A stretch of DNA of 38,659 nucleotides, taken from the NCBI GenBank assembly GCA_001805005.1, contig MHDO01000096.1, positions 1 through 38,659 on the forward strand, given 5' to 3'. The notes beneath the pieces were generated by a model, which was given only the letters and a program-made list of their open reading frames with translations, was not told where the DNA came from and ran no database searches. Source of the stretch: Nitrospinae bacterium RIFCSPLOWO2_12_39_16 (GTDB lineage: Bacteria > Nitrospinota > Nitrospinia > UBA9942). Below, piece after piece: positions 23,020 to 31,523 of the stretch. Position 1 is the stretch's first letter. Each line of letters opens with the position of its first letter. The translations under genes and the position numbers were made by a program.

Positions 23020-24252
23020 TTGCCAAAAGATGAAAATATAATTGCAGGACTTGATATCGGAACAACAAAGATATGCTGCATTATTGGTGAGGCGAGGGAT
23101 GAAAAGGAAGTGGATATAATAGGGATAGGGACCCATCCATCAAGGGGTTTGAGAAAAGGAGTTGTTGTCAATATAGAGAGCACTGTAGAATCAATAAAGG
23201 GGGCAGTGGAAGAGGCGGAATTGATGGCAGGCTGTGAGATTGACTCTGTATATGTTGGTATAGCAGGTGGGCATATTAAGGGATTTAACAGTCATGGCGT
23301 AATAGCGGTGAAGAATAAAGAGGTTAGCCAGTTTGATATTGACAGGGTTCTTGAGGCCGCCCAGGCTGTGGCAATACCGCCAGACAGAGAGGTAATTCAT
23401 ATAATTCCGCAGGAATACATACTTGATGAACAGGAGGGCATTAGAGAGCCTCTCGGTATGTCAGGGGTAAGGCTTGAGGCAAAGGTGCATATCGTTACAG
23501 GTGCGGTAACATCTGCCCAGAATATAGTAAGGAGTGTCAATAAGGCAGGGCTTGAGGTGAAGGATATAGTTCTTGAACCTCTTGCATCAAGCGATGCAGT
23601 GCTTGACAGGGATGAAAAAGAGCTTGGTGTGGCAATGGTAGATATAGGCGGAGGGACATCTGACCTGGCAATATTTTTTGAGGAGAGCATAAAACATACA
23701 TCGGTTCTTGCCATAGGCGGAAATCATATTACAAATGACATTGCCATAGGGCTTCGCACTCCGCAGGCAGAAGCAGAAAAAATAAAAAAGACTTACGGCT
23801 GTGCAATGACTGCCCTTGTAAGAAAAGATGATACTATTGAGGTTCCGAGCACAGGTGGAAGAGAATCAAGAATCCTCTCCCGCCAGATTTTGAGTGAGAT
23901 AATCGAACCGAGGGTAGAGGAGATGTTTCATCTTATAAAAAGGGAGGTAGAAATAAGCGGTTTCTCTGAGTTGATTGCATCAGGGGTAGTTCTTACAGGC
24001 GGGGCTGCGAGTATGGAAGGAATAACAGATTTGGCAGAGAAAATATTTAAACTGCCTGTAAGGAGAGGATTCCCTAAAGGAATTGGCGGATTAGTGGATG
24101 TGGTAAGCAGTCCGATGTATGCAACAAGTGTAGGACTGATTCTCTTTGGTTTGAAGAACCATCAGCATGGAAAGAAACCAAAGCTCATTGATAGAAATCT
24201 CTTTGATAAGATATTTGACCGAATGAAGGGATGGGTGGAGGATTTTTTTTAG
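23020..24252 (+). CDS. ftsA: Cell division protein FtsA
   Basis: A 410-residue actin-like ATPase that anchors FtsZ to the membrane. Phosphate-1 motif AGLDIGTTKICCIIGE lies at the N-terminus; SHMA/1C domain residues follow (VVNIESTVESIKGAVEEAELMAG); MVDIGGGTSDLAIF is phosphate-2, and VVLTGGAASMEGI the adenosine motif. The C-terminus FDRMKGWVEDFF is the amphipathic membrane-targeting helix. The start is TTG at 23020: AGGAGGTGA lies 7 nt before it and no ATG fits. This is one of the few genes behind a word repeat that keeps a perfect Shine-Dalgarno. Confidence 0.96.
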   Translation: MPKDENIIAGLDIGTTKICCIIGEARDEKEVDIIGIGTHPSRGLRKGVVVNIESTVESIKGAVEEAELMAGCEIDSVYVGIAGGHIKGFNSHGVIAVKNKEVSQFDIDRVLEAAQAVAIPPDREVIHIIPQEYILDEQEGIREPLGMSGVRLEAKVHIVTGAVTSAQNIVRSVNKAGLEVKDIVLEPLASSDAVLDRDEKELGVAMVDIGGGTSDLAIFFEESIKHTSVLAIGGNHITNDIAIGLRTPQAEAEKIKKTYGCAMTALVRKDDTIEVPSTGGRESRILSRQILSEIIEPRVEEMFHLIKREVEISGFSELIASGVVLTGGAASMEGITDLAEKIFKLPVRRGFPKGIGGLVDVVSSPMYATSVGLILFGLKNHQHGKKPKLIDRNLFDKIFDRMKGWVEDFF

Positions 24253-24320
24253 AGATTTACGAATTATAATTTAAAATTTATGTTTTTAAAACCTAAAATC
24301 CTTTTTGGGAGGGCAATAGA

Positions 24321-25487
24321 ATGACTTTTGTATTATCTGATGAATTTGATTATTCGGCAAAGCTTAAAGTAATCGGAATTGGTGGTGGAGGTGGTAATGC
24401 AGTCAGCACAATGATGTCTTCAAAGATAGAGGGGGTGGAGTTTATAGTTATAAATACAGATGCCCAGGTATTGAAGGTATCTCCTGTGTCGTCAAAAATC
24501 CAGATAGGCTCAGAGTTGACAAGGGGGCTTGGTGCAGGGGGCAATCCTGAGATAGGAAAAAAGGCGGCATTAGAAAGTGCCGACCAGATTGCAGATTTTC
24601 TACAGGATGCAGATATGGTCTTTATAACTGCAGGCATGGGCGGTGGAACAGGGACAGGTGCAGCCTCAGTGGTGGCGAAAATTGCAAAGGATAAAGGTGC
24701 ATTGACTGTAGGTGTGGTTACAAAACCGTTCAGCTTTGAGGGGAAGAGGAGGCTGTCACAGGCGGAGGCAGGATTAAAAGTACTGAGAGAGAATGTAGAT
24801 ACACTTATTACAATACCGAATGACAGACTGCTTAATGTTGTTTCAAAGCAGATGTCCTTGAGGGATGCGTTTAGGGTGGCGGATGATGTCCTGAGACAAT
24901 CTGTTAAAGGCATCTCAGAGTTGATTACAATGCCTTGCCTTGTCAATCTTGATTTTGCCGATGTGAAGGCGATTATGACAGGGATGGGACAGGCACTTAT
25001 GGGAACTGGCATTGGCAAGGGTGAGAATAAGGCAGTTGAATCTGCCCAGAATGCAGTTTCAAGCCCACTCCTTGAGGAATCTTCAATAGATGGTGCAAGG
25101 GGTGTATTGATAAATATTATAGGAGGTCCTGGCCTTACAATTCATGATGCCACAGAGGCGTCTTCTATTATCCAGAAGATGGTTCATGAGGATGCAAATA
25201 TTATCTGGGGTGCTGGCATTGATGAAGGTATGGAAGATGAAATGAGGGTTACAGTAATTGCAACAGGCTTTGGTCAGGAGCATCGTCGCGAAATAGAAAG
25301 AGAAGAGAAGGTTCAGAAGTTAAAGGTGGCGGCAGGTGGCGGCAAGGTTATTGATATGCCCGTCCATACAAGTGTCAGACATAAAAAATCAAATGGAGCC
25401 GAACCTGCTACTGATAGGATGGGGCCGCTATTCTCAGGCGAGATGGACTTTGATATTCCTACATTTTTAAGAAGGCAGGCTGATTGA
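24321..25487 (+). CDS. ftsZ: Cell division GTPase FtsZ
   Basis: A 388-residue tubulin-like GTPase forming the division ring. Motifs: KVIGIGGGGGNAVSTM, the GTP loop GMGGGTGTGAASVVA, NVDTLITIPNDRLL, and T7-loop region NLDFADVKAIM. A short acidic/variable linker is followed by the conserved C-terminal peptide DFDIPTFLRRQAD, which binds FtsA. GGGAGG lies 8 nt before the ATG. It is the last gene of the cluster and faces the XRE gene on the other strand with only 13 bp between stops; no clear hairpin terminator is seen there. Confidence 0.98.
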   Translation: MTFVLSDEFDYSAKLKVIGIGGGGGNAVSTMMSSKIEGVEFIVINTDAQVLKVSPVSSKIQIGSELTRGLGAGGNPEIGKKAALESADQIADFLQDADMVFITAGMGGGTGTGAASVVAKIAKDKGALTVGVVTKPFSFEGKRRLSQAEAGLKVLRENVDTLITIPNDRLLNVVSKQMSLRDAFRVADDVLRQSVKGISELITMPCLVNLDFADVKAIMTGMGQALMGTGIGKGENKAVESAQNAVSSPLLEESSIDGARGVLINIIGGPGLTIHDATEASSIIQKMVHEDANIIWGAGIDEGMEDEMRVTVIATGFGQEHRREIEREEKVQKLKVAAGGGKVIDMPVHTSVRHKKSNGAEPATDRMGPLFSGEMDFDIPTFLRRQAD

Positions 25488-25500
25488 GGGGAGGGGTAAG

Positions 25501-25941
25501 TTAGGAAGTCCTAATCTCGTTTTTATCTTTCCTGTGATGGTAAAGTGCATCTATAGTTGATTTAACGGCGAGCTTAGCCTTCTGATTTATCCCTCTGAAT
25601 ATAGAAAGGAGTTTTTCAATATATTCTTGTTCTAAATCCGCAATTATACCTTTACCATCCTTGTATTTTGAAGGAAATTCAGCAATTTTTGTTGGCTGCA
25701 TCTTTTTGACCCCTGAGATCTCGTTAATCTTAAGGAGCAATTCATCTTTGAACAATTCTCCTAACTTATCCTCAAGGAACGCCTGCCGATTTTTCCCTAT
25801 CCCTTTTCTTCCTTTTAAGGTGTCATTTAGGTCAGAGGGTGCCCAGCCCAGTATCTGTGCCAGCTCATTCTGGTTGATACCTTTCTTTTCCATATAAGTA
25901 AGAAGGGCTTCAACAATTGCTCTTTCCATCAGGGTCTTCAT
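25501..25941 (-). CDS. XRE-type helix-turn-helix regulator
   Basis: A 146-residue protein with an N-terminal HTH of the XRE/Cro class (GINQNELAQILGWAPSDLNDTLKGRKGIG, about residues 19-48) and an unassigned C-terminal part ending QKAKLAVKSTIDALYHHRKDK. Probably a DNA-binding regulator; I cannot name its target. It is transcribed toward ftsZ, with only 13 bp between the two stops. Upstream, on the divergent side, lies a promoter overlapped by an 8-bp inverted repeat that could be its operator, and beyond that a ruined RhuM/Fic gene. Regulators of this type often accompany such accessory genes. Translation start at 25941 is not backed by a strong Shine-Dalgarno; MERAIVEALL four residues later is an alternative. 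Confidence 0.75.
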   Translation of the reverse strand: MKTLMERAIVEALLTYMEKKGINQNELAQILGWAPSDLNDTLKGRKGIGKNRQAFLEDKLGELFKDELLLKINEISGVKKMQPTKIAEFPSKYKDGKGIIADLEQEYIEKLLSIFRGINQKAKLAVKSTIDALYHHRKDKNEIRTS

Positions 25942-25990
25942 CGCCTTTGAGATTACCCTTTATCAGATGCCAATTCAATTCTCAAATAAA

Positions 25991-26030
25991 GTGAATATCG
26001 TTTGACATATTCACCATATTAGTGTATTTA
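25991..26030 (+). promoter_or_regulatory. Promoter with inverted-repeat operator next to the XRE gene
   Basis: TTGACA (26002-26007), 17-bp spacer, TATTTA (26025-26030). A perfect inverted repeat, GTGAATAT (25991-25998) and ATATTCAC (26007-26014), brackets and overlaps the -35 box, as expected for a repressor site. Confidence 0.55.
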
Positions 26031-26062
26031 TATCGAAACCTATTTATACGGAAGTGATTATT

Positions 26063-26173
26063 ATGAAGGCAAATAAAATACCCTCCATCTTATTCTTCTT
26101 TTTCCTCATCACTCATCACTCATTGCTTTTTTCAATGGCTGAAACGATATTTATTACAGGGTTATGCGATTAA
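26063..26173 (+). CDS. Short open frame with signal-peptide-like start, probably a chimeric remnant
   Basis: 36 codons: MKANKIPSILFFFFLITHHS then LLFSMAETIFITGLCD. The first 30 residues look like a signal peptide cleaved near SMAE, but nothing follows: the frame enters the RhuM/Fic relic out of phase and stops. The TCATCAC word repeat writes part of the hydrophobic core. It sits just downstream of the promoter at 26002-26030. I think it is the surviving 5' end of a lost secreted protein or a chance frame. Confidence 0.25.
   Translation: MKANKIPSILFFFFLITHHSLLFSMAETIFITGLCD
26107..26128. repeat. TCATCAC heptamer repeat at the edge of the RhuM/Fic relic
   Basis: TCATCAC twice and a third degenerate copy (TCATTGC). 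The RhuM-like reading frame becomes recognisable about 15 bp later, so the word repeat lies at the break point. Confidence 0.5.
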
Positions 26174-26515
26174 TCAAAAACGATTATTTGAGGCAAAAGA
26201 AAAATTCAACGAACTGCAAGAAACTATCTCATTTCTACAAGAAAAATCTAAACATGAGTTACTTTCAGGGCAGGAACAGGAAATTTTAAACCTTCTTGCC
26301 AATTATTCCAAAACCCTTACCTTACTTGAACAGTATGATTTGGTTCCTTCTTGTTTATTTATTTTCTTGATAAAAATAATTACCTATACAAGGATAGCGG
26401 AGAAAAGAAAATCAATGACAATGCTTTAACCGCCTTAGCTCTCTTGATAGCAGTAAGCGACCCAAGAGAAAAGGATAAATTGGTTAAAATCATTACTAAC
26501 TTGTTAGCCTTGTGA
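26142..26515 (+). pseudogene. Truncated, internally deleted RhuM/Fic (death-on-curing-like) gene
   Basis: Frame 1 (26142-26339) reads YLLQGYAINQKRLFEAKEKFNELQ through LLANYSKTLTLLEQYD, which matches the region after the N-terminal domain of RhuM-family proteins. Frame 2 (26345-26515) reads FLFIYFLDKNNYLYKDSGEKKINDNALTALALLIAVSDPREKD to a TGA, the C-terminus of the Fic/DOC part of the same proteins. The stretch between, which normally holds the Fic motif HxFxDGNKR, is missing, as is the N-terminal domain. So this is a double deletion with a frame change and cannot be active. Such genes are accessory, often near phage or toxin-antitoxin loci. Confidence 0.8.
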
Positions 26516-26545
26516 AATCATCCGCGGTTAATCTTTTTTGTTCTT

Positions 26546-27064
26546 ATGAATCAAAATCTGGATATTCTGATAACTGAAGAGAGTATAAGGAAGAGAGTCA
26601 AGGAGTTGGGGGAAAAAATATCTTCTGACTATGCAGGAAGGGAAATCATTGCCATAGGAATATTAAAGGGGGCGTGGGTATTTATGTCTGACCTTGTGAG
26701 AGAGATTGAAATACCTGTAATATGTGATTTTATTGGTGTGTCAAGTTATGGAGACGCAGCAGTAAGTAGTGAGAGGGTTAAGTTAATCAGTGATATAAGG
26801 ATACCTATTAATGGAAAAGAGATATTGTTGATTGATGATATAATTGATACCGGTTTCAGCATAAATTTTGTGAAGGGATACATAAAATCAATGAATCCAG
26901 CAGGTATAAAAGTGTGTGTTCTTCTTGACAAGCCGAGCCGCAGAAAATTAGATATACATGTTGATTATACAGGTTTTACAATACCTGATAGATTCGTAGT
27001 AGGATACGGTCTTGACTATGCAGAAAAATACAGAAACCTTCCATATATAGCCGCAATCAAATAG
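26546..27064 (+). CDS. hpt: Hypoxanthine phosphoribosyltransferase
   Basis: A 172-residue purine salvage enzyme converting hypoxanthine or guanine plus PRPP to IMP or GMP. Signatures: AIGILKGAWVFMSDLVREI, the SSYGD flexible-loop region (VSSYGDAAVSSERV), PRPP loop EILLIDDIIDTGFSI, and DKPSRRKLDIHVDYTGFTIPDRFVVGYGLDYAEKYRNLPYI. Length is normal. It precedes ftsH, a frequent arrangement (usually tilS-hpt-ftsH). tilS is not present here; the RhuM/Fic relic occupies the upstream position. The ATG at 26546 lacks a clear Shine-Dalgarno. Confidence 0.95.
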   Translation: MNQNLDILITEESIRKRVKELGEKISSDYAGREIIAIGILKGAWVFMSDLVREIEIPVICDFIGVSSYGDAAVSSERVKLISDIRIPINGKEILLIDDIIDTGFSINFVKGYIKSMNPAGIKVCVLLDKPSRRKLDIHVDYTGFTIPDRFVVGYGLDYAEKYRNLPYIAAIK

Positions 27065-27124
27065 TATTTTTATTGCAACAAAATCTCCTTATATGTTATT
27101 CTTTAAATAGAAAAATATGATGTG

Positions 27125-27175
27125 TTAGTTTTTAGTGTCAGTGTCAGTTAAGGAAGTTATTACTAACACTGTTAT
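27125..27175. repeat. Word-repeat element, hpt-ftsH gap
   Basis: TTAGTGTCAGTGTCAGTTA with a short inverse arm (CTAACACTG). Confidence 0.5.
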
Positions 27176-27214
27176 TTATTTATGTAACTCTTTGGTTATA
27201 TATTATATGGAGGT

Positions 27215-29065
27215 ATGGAATTGAATCAATTTTACAAAAATCTCGCATTGTGGCTTGTAATAGGGCTGATAATGATAGCCTTATTTAACATCTTTAATAA
27301 ACCTCATACTCCTTACAAAGATATAATTTACAGCGACTTTGTTAATGCAGTAGAAAAGGGAGAGGTGACAGAGGTTTCTATACAGGAGGATGCTATTACA
27401 GGCAAACTTAATAATGATGACAGAATCTTCAGGACACTGACCCCGAAGGATGCCGACCTCATAAAGATACTCAGGGAAAAGGGAGTAAAGATTAGTGTGG
27501 CCCCCCCCGCGCAGGATTCATGGCTCACAAATCTTCTTGTCTCATGGTTCCCCATGATACTCCTCCTCGGTATATGGCTCTTCTTCATGAGGCAGATGCA
27601 AATGGGCGGCGGGAAGGCACTCTCATTCGGCAAGGCAAAGGTGAGACTCCAATCCGACAAAAAAAATATCGCTACATTTAAAAATGTTGCAGGTATTGAT
27701 GAGGCAAAGGAGGAATTAAAGGAGATAATTGATTTCCTCAAAGACCCGCAGAAGTTTCAGAAGCTCGGCGGAAGAATACCCAAAGGCGTATTGCTGATGG
27801 GTCCCCCGGGGACAGGGAAGACCCTCCTTGCAAGGGCAATAGCAGGAGAGGCAGAAGTTCCATTCTTCAGCATGAGCGGCTCTGACTTTGTAGAGATGTT
27901 TGTCGGTGTCGGTGCCTCTCGTGTAAGGGATTTGTTTGAGCAGGGGAAGAAAAATGCCCCATGTATAATATTTATTGACGAGATAGATGCAGTTGGAAGG
28001 CACAGGGGGGCTGGACTCGGCGGTGGGCATGATGAAAGGGAGCAAACGCTTAACCAGCTATTGGTTGAAATGGATGGATTTGAATCAAATGAGGGTGTTA
28101 TACTCATTGCGGCAACAAACAGACCCGATGTCCTTGACCCTGCCCTAATGAGACCCGGCAGGTTTGACAGACAGGTGGTGGTACCAAGACCTGATATAAG
28201 GGGCAGAGATGGGATATTGAAGGTTCATACTGCTAATATTCCTCTATCAGATGATGTTAGGATAGAAGTGCTGGCAAGAGGGACACCGGGATTTTCAGGT
28301 GCAGATTTATCAAATCTTGTGAACGAGGCTGCACTCCTCGCAGCCCGTAAGGGAAAAGATAAGGTGGATATGAAGGATTTTGAATATGCCAAGGATAAGG
28401 TTATGATGGGTGTAGAAAGGCGGAGCATGATAATAAGTGAGACGGAAAAGAAGAATACTGCCTATCACGAGGCTGGTCATGCTACTGTGGCAAAACTGCT
28501 CCCCGGCACAGACCCGATTCACAAGGTTACAATAATACCAAGGGGCAGGGCTCTCGGATTAACCCAGCAGCTTCCAATTGATGAGAAGCACACATATCCA
28601 AAGGAGTATCTCCTGAATAATCTAACTATCCTGATGGGTGGTAGGGCTGCAGAGGAGATTGCCCTCAATCATCAAACTACAGGTGCTGGAAATGACATTG
28701 AGAGGGTGACAGAACTCGCGAGAAAGATGGTATGTGAGTGGGGGATGAGTGAGAAGATGGGACCTCTTGCATATGGGCAGAAGGAGGAACAGATATTCCT
28801 CGGCAGAGAGATAACACAGCATAAAGACTACAGCGAGCATACAGCGATAGAGATTGATATAGAAGTAAAAAGACTGGTAATCGAAAGTTATGAAAAGGCA
28901 AAAAGGCTTCTCTTGGAACATTTTGATATCCTCACAAACATGGCAAATACACTCCTTGAAAAGGAAGTTTTAGAAGGGCACGAGATAGATGTAATTGTTA
29001 ATGAAGGGCTTGCTAAAAAGGCTGGAGGTGTAACAGCTAATAAGACAGAGAATGCAGTAGCTTGA
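27215..29065 (+). CDS. ftsH: ATP-dependent membrane zinc protease FtsH
   Basis: About 615 residues: two transmembrane helices (about 10-28 and 108-126) with a small periplasmic domain between, an AAA+ domain (Walker A GPPGTGKT, Walker B IIFIDEIDAVG, second region of homology ATNRPDVLDPALMRPGRFDRQ), and an M41 zinc protease domain with HEAGH. It degrades misassembled membrane proteins and regulators, such as LpxC in enterics. Start choice: the ATG at 27215 has GGAGG only 1 nt before it; the in-frame TTG at 27221 has it 7 nt before and gives MNQFYKNLALWL, the usual FtsH N-terminus, so TTG is probably the true start. Confidence 0.96.
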   Translation: MELNQFYKNLALWLVIGLIMIALFNIFNKPHTPYKDIIYSDFVNAVEKGEVTEVSIQEDAITGKLNNDDRIFRTLTPKDADLIKILREKGVKISVAPPAQDSWLTNLLVSWFPMILLLGIWLFFMRQMQMGGGKALSFGKAKVRLQSDKKNIATFKNVAGIDEAKEELKEIIDFLKDPQKFQKLGGRIPKGVLLMGPPGTGKTLLARAIAGEAEVPFFSMSGSDFVEMFVGVGASRVRDLFEQGKKNAPCIIFIDEIDAVGRHRGAGLGGGHDEREQTLNQLLVEMDGFESNEGVILIAATNRPDVLDPALMRPGRFDRQVVVPRPDIRGRDGILKVHTANIPLSDDVRIEVLARGTPGFSGADLSNLVNEAALLAARKGKDKVDMKDFEYAKDKVMMGVERRSMIISETEKKNTAYHEAGHATVAKLLPGTDPIHKVTIIPRGRALGLTQQLPIDEKHTYPKEYLLNNLTILMGGRAAEEIALNHQTTGAGNDIERVTELARKMVCEWGMSEKMGPLAYGQKEEQIFLGREITQHKDYSEHTAIEIDIEVKRLVIESYEKAKRLLLEHFDILTNMANTLLEKEVLEGHEIDVIVNEGLAKKAGGVTANKTENAVA

Positions 29066-29107
29066 TTCTAACTCACCAGTTGCATTTCTTTTCATACAAA
29101 TCCTAAA

Positions 29108-29971
29108 ATGCCATCAGAGAGTAATTTCTCCATAGAGTGCGGGAGATTCAGATTAGAACTGGATAAAAGAACCCACATCATGGGAATCCTCAATTTGACC
29201 CCAAATTCATTTTATGACGGCGGCAAATTTACTAATCCTTCCGATGCAATCAAATATGCTGAAAGGATGGTTGAAGATGGGGCTGACATCATAGATGTTG
29301 GGGCTGAGTCTTCAAGACCAGGCTCTGACCCAATTTCATTTGATGAAGAGATTGAAAGGCTAAAGCCTGTCCTTCCTGAATTATCCGGATTAAATGTTCC
29401 AATATCTGTAGATACCTATAAATCATCTGTAGCCAGGTGGGCACTGGATGCAGGTGCATCAATTATAAATGATATAAGCGGTTTCAGATTTGACCCTGAC
29501 TTGGCAAAAGTAGTCTCTGAATATAAAGTGCCTGTAGTTATAATGCATACTTATGGCAAACCAAAGACAATGCAAGATAATCCGCAGTATAAATCACTCT
29601 TAAACGAAATTATCTGGTATCTGAAAGATAGTATTAAAATTGGAATGGATGCAGGTATCAACCATGATAGATTTATTGTAGACCCGGGGATAGGATTTGG
29701 AAAGACAGTCTCACATAACTTAGAAATATTAAAAGGGTTTTCAAAACTTAAAGAGTTAGGAAGACCCATCTTGATAGGGCCTTCAAGAAAGTCATTTATA
29801 GGCAATATCCTTAATCTGCCGCCTGAGGAGAGGCTGGAAGGGACTGCTGCGGCTATTGCAATTGGTATAATGAATGGTGCCAATATAATTCGGGTTCATG
29901 ATGTAAAAGAGATGGTGAGGGTGGCGAAAATATCAGATGCCATCAGGTCTTCAAAAAGGCTAATAGATTAA
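29108..29971 (+). CDS. folP: Dihydropteroate synthase
   Basis: A 287-residue TIM-barrel enzyme joining 4-aminobenzoate with the pterin pyrophosphate in folate synthesis. Motifs: HIMGILNLTPNSFYDGGKF, DIIDVGAESSRPGSDPIS, SIINDISGF, VDPGIGFGKT, and IGPSRKSFIG. Normal length. It follows ftsH by about 40 bp, a common ftsH-folP arrangement. The ATG at 29108 has no evident Shine-Dalgarno. The stop faces the cyclase gene on the opposite strand. Confidence 0.96.
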   Translation: MPSESNFSIECGRFRLELDKRTHIMGILNLTPNSFYDGGKFTNPSDAIKYAERMVEDGADIIDVGAESSRPGSDPISFDEEIERLKPVLPELSGLNVPISVDTYKSSVARWALDAGASIINDISGFRFDPDLAKVVSEYKVPVVIMHTYGKPKTMQDNPQYKSLLNEIIWYLKDSIKIGMDAGINHDRFIVDPGIGFGKTVSHNLEILKGFSKLKELGRPILIGPSRKSFIGNILNLPPEERLEGTAAAIAIGIMNGANIIRVHDVKEMVRVAKISDAIRSSKRLID

Positions 29972-30019
29972 CACTGCCCCTGGATGTGTATAAGGCAGCT
30001 ATTCAAACTGATTTCCCTG

Positions 30020-31474
30020 TTAGCTCAGATTAACCGTATAGACATGAACCGCCTCTGTAATACCTTTAAAAGATATATCCTTCAAAAATGCTGATGAAAT
30101 TGCACCGTTCATTTTGCTTATGGTTTTATCTGTAGTAAGTATCTGGTCTGGAGCCGCATAAGAGCATAGTCTGTGGGCGAGGTTAACCGCATCTCCAATG
30201 ACAGTATATTCATAACGTTTTTCTGAACCAACAGTACCAATAAACACTTCACCTGTATTAATACCAATGCCAATCCCTATTTTCTCAAAAGAAGAAGAAT
30301 TTTTTCCAATTTTTTCCTTTAGCTCATGGAATAATACGAGCATCTCCTTCGCTGTCTTAAACGCATTATCAGCGGGATTTTCCAAGGACAGAGGGGCACC
30401 GAAAAATGCCATTACCTCATCACCTATAAATTTGTCAAGGGTGCCATCATTATCAAAAACCGCTTTTGTCATTGCACTATAAAATAAATCCAGGAAATCC
30501 ACCAGATCTTCCACATTAATGGTGCTGAGGAGGCTTGTAAATTCTCGTATATCCGCAAACAAAACAGTTAACTCCATTTTTTCTCTGATTTTGGGACGCG
30601 GGTCCAGGCTACCTGTTTGTTTTATCAGTTTCTGGACCACCTGAGGTGAATGGTACTGTTCAAAAAGCGACTGCAATTGGATGCGTCGGGTTCTTTCTCC
30701 CAAAAGCATGGCGTTATGTATGGCTACGGAAGCGCTGTTGCCAAAGATAGTAAGTAATTTAAGATCAGTTTCAGAGAACCTGCTGTCCCTCCCTACCACA
30801 TTTACATTAAGTACGCCAATACCTTTTTTGCCTATTTTCAGGGGTATGCAGAGAGCTGAATTAATTACTCTGCCTTTTATGGGTGTTCCCGGAAAATCTG
30901 ACGGATTCACTTGCCCATTAAGCAACAGGGCTTTATCATTTTTCAGCACCCATCCGGCTACAGATTCCCCCATCGGAACCATAGCATCGGTCGCATATTC
31001 AGCTCCCTTGCCTGAGGCAGCCTGTGTTTTAAGTAATCCTGATGCCTGGTCAATAAGCATAACGGATGATTGATCTGCATCAAAGCAGGTCAAAATCTCC
31101 CTGCTGATAGTGGTCAGAATGTCCGACAGTTTCTGCTTGGAATTTATACTGGAACTGACTTCCAGAAGAGAGCTCAATGTCTTCACATTACGGCTTAATA
31201 TGTCAGCAGCTTCCTTTTCTTTGAAAAATGCCTTGGAAATCTGTAAAAACTTTCGCTGATTGATGATCATATATGCACAAAAAAGGAGAACAAGGATGAA
31301 AAGAAAAATAGAATATTTATAAGGGCCTTCAAAAGACAGGATTTTCTTTGATTCTCCTATAAAACCTACGAACTGGATGGCCAACAGGGTGAGGGTCAAT
31401 AAAAGAATGACAATTATAGCCATCAACATCAATTGCCATATTCTTCTTTCAATCTTTTCAATACTCTGCTTCAT
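30020..31474 (-). CDS. Membrane-bound GAF-domain class III nucleotide cyclase
   Basis: A 484-residue protein with two transmembrane helices (about 13-35 and 54-72), a linker helix, a GAF sensor domain (about 105-255) and a C-terminal class III cyclase domain (about 300-480). Catalytic residues are present: metal ligands Asp308 (FADIREF) and Asp352 (GDEVMAFFG), Lys348 (LDKFIGD), and transition-state Asn431 and Arg435 (NLAHRL) after YTVIGDAV. Lysine at 348 fits adenylate cyclase, so cAMP is the likely product. The signal sensed by the GAF domain is unknown. It is 49 bp downstream of pheT on the same strand and may be read through from that operon; GGGAGGGGG precedes its ATG. Confidence 0.9.
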   Translation of the reverse strand: MKQSIEKIERRIWQLMLMAIIVILLLTLTLLAIQFVGFIGESKKILSFEGPYKYSIFLFILVLLFCAYMIINQRKFLQISKAFFKEKEAADILSRNVKTLSSLLEVSSSINSKQKLSDILTTISREILTCFDADQSSVMLIDQASGLLKTQAASGKGAEYATDAMVPMGESVAGWVLKNDKALLLNGQVNPSDFPGTPIKGRVINSALCIPLKIGKKGIGVLNVNVVGRDSRFSETDLKLLTIFGNSASVAIHNAMLLGERTRRIQLQSLFEQYHSPQVVQKLIKQTGSLDPRPKIREKMELTVLFADIREFTSLLSTINVEDLVDFLDLFYSAMTKAVFDNDGTLDKFIGDEVMAFFGAPLSLENPADNAFKTAKEMLVLFHELKEKIGKNSSSFEKIGIGIGINTGEVFIGTVGSEKRYEYTVIGDAVNLAHRLCSYAAPDQILTTDKTISKMNGAISSAFLKDISFKGITEAVHVYTVNLS

Positions 31475-31523
31475 GCCCCCTCCCTTTTTGATTTTTTGGT
31501 GATTAAATTTGTGTAATTTCCCC

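Noticed and set aside
24253..24320. Internal promoter before ftsZ
   Set aside because: A TATAAT-like box is present near 24272 but no convincing -35 at the right distance, in a very A/T-rich stretch.
26063..26515. A single intact toxin gene
   Set aside because: The reading frame changes twice and the Fic catalytic motif is absent.
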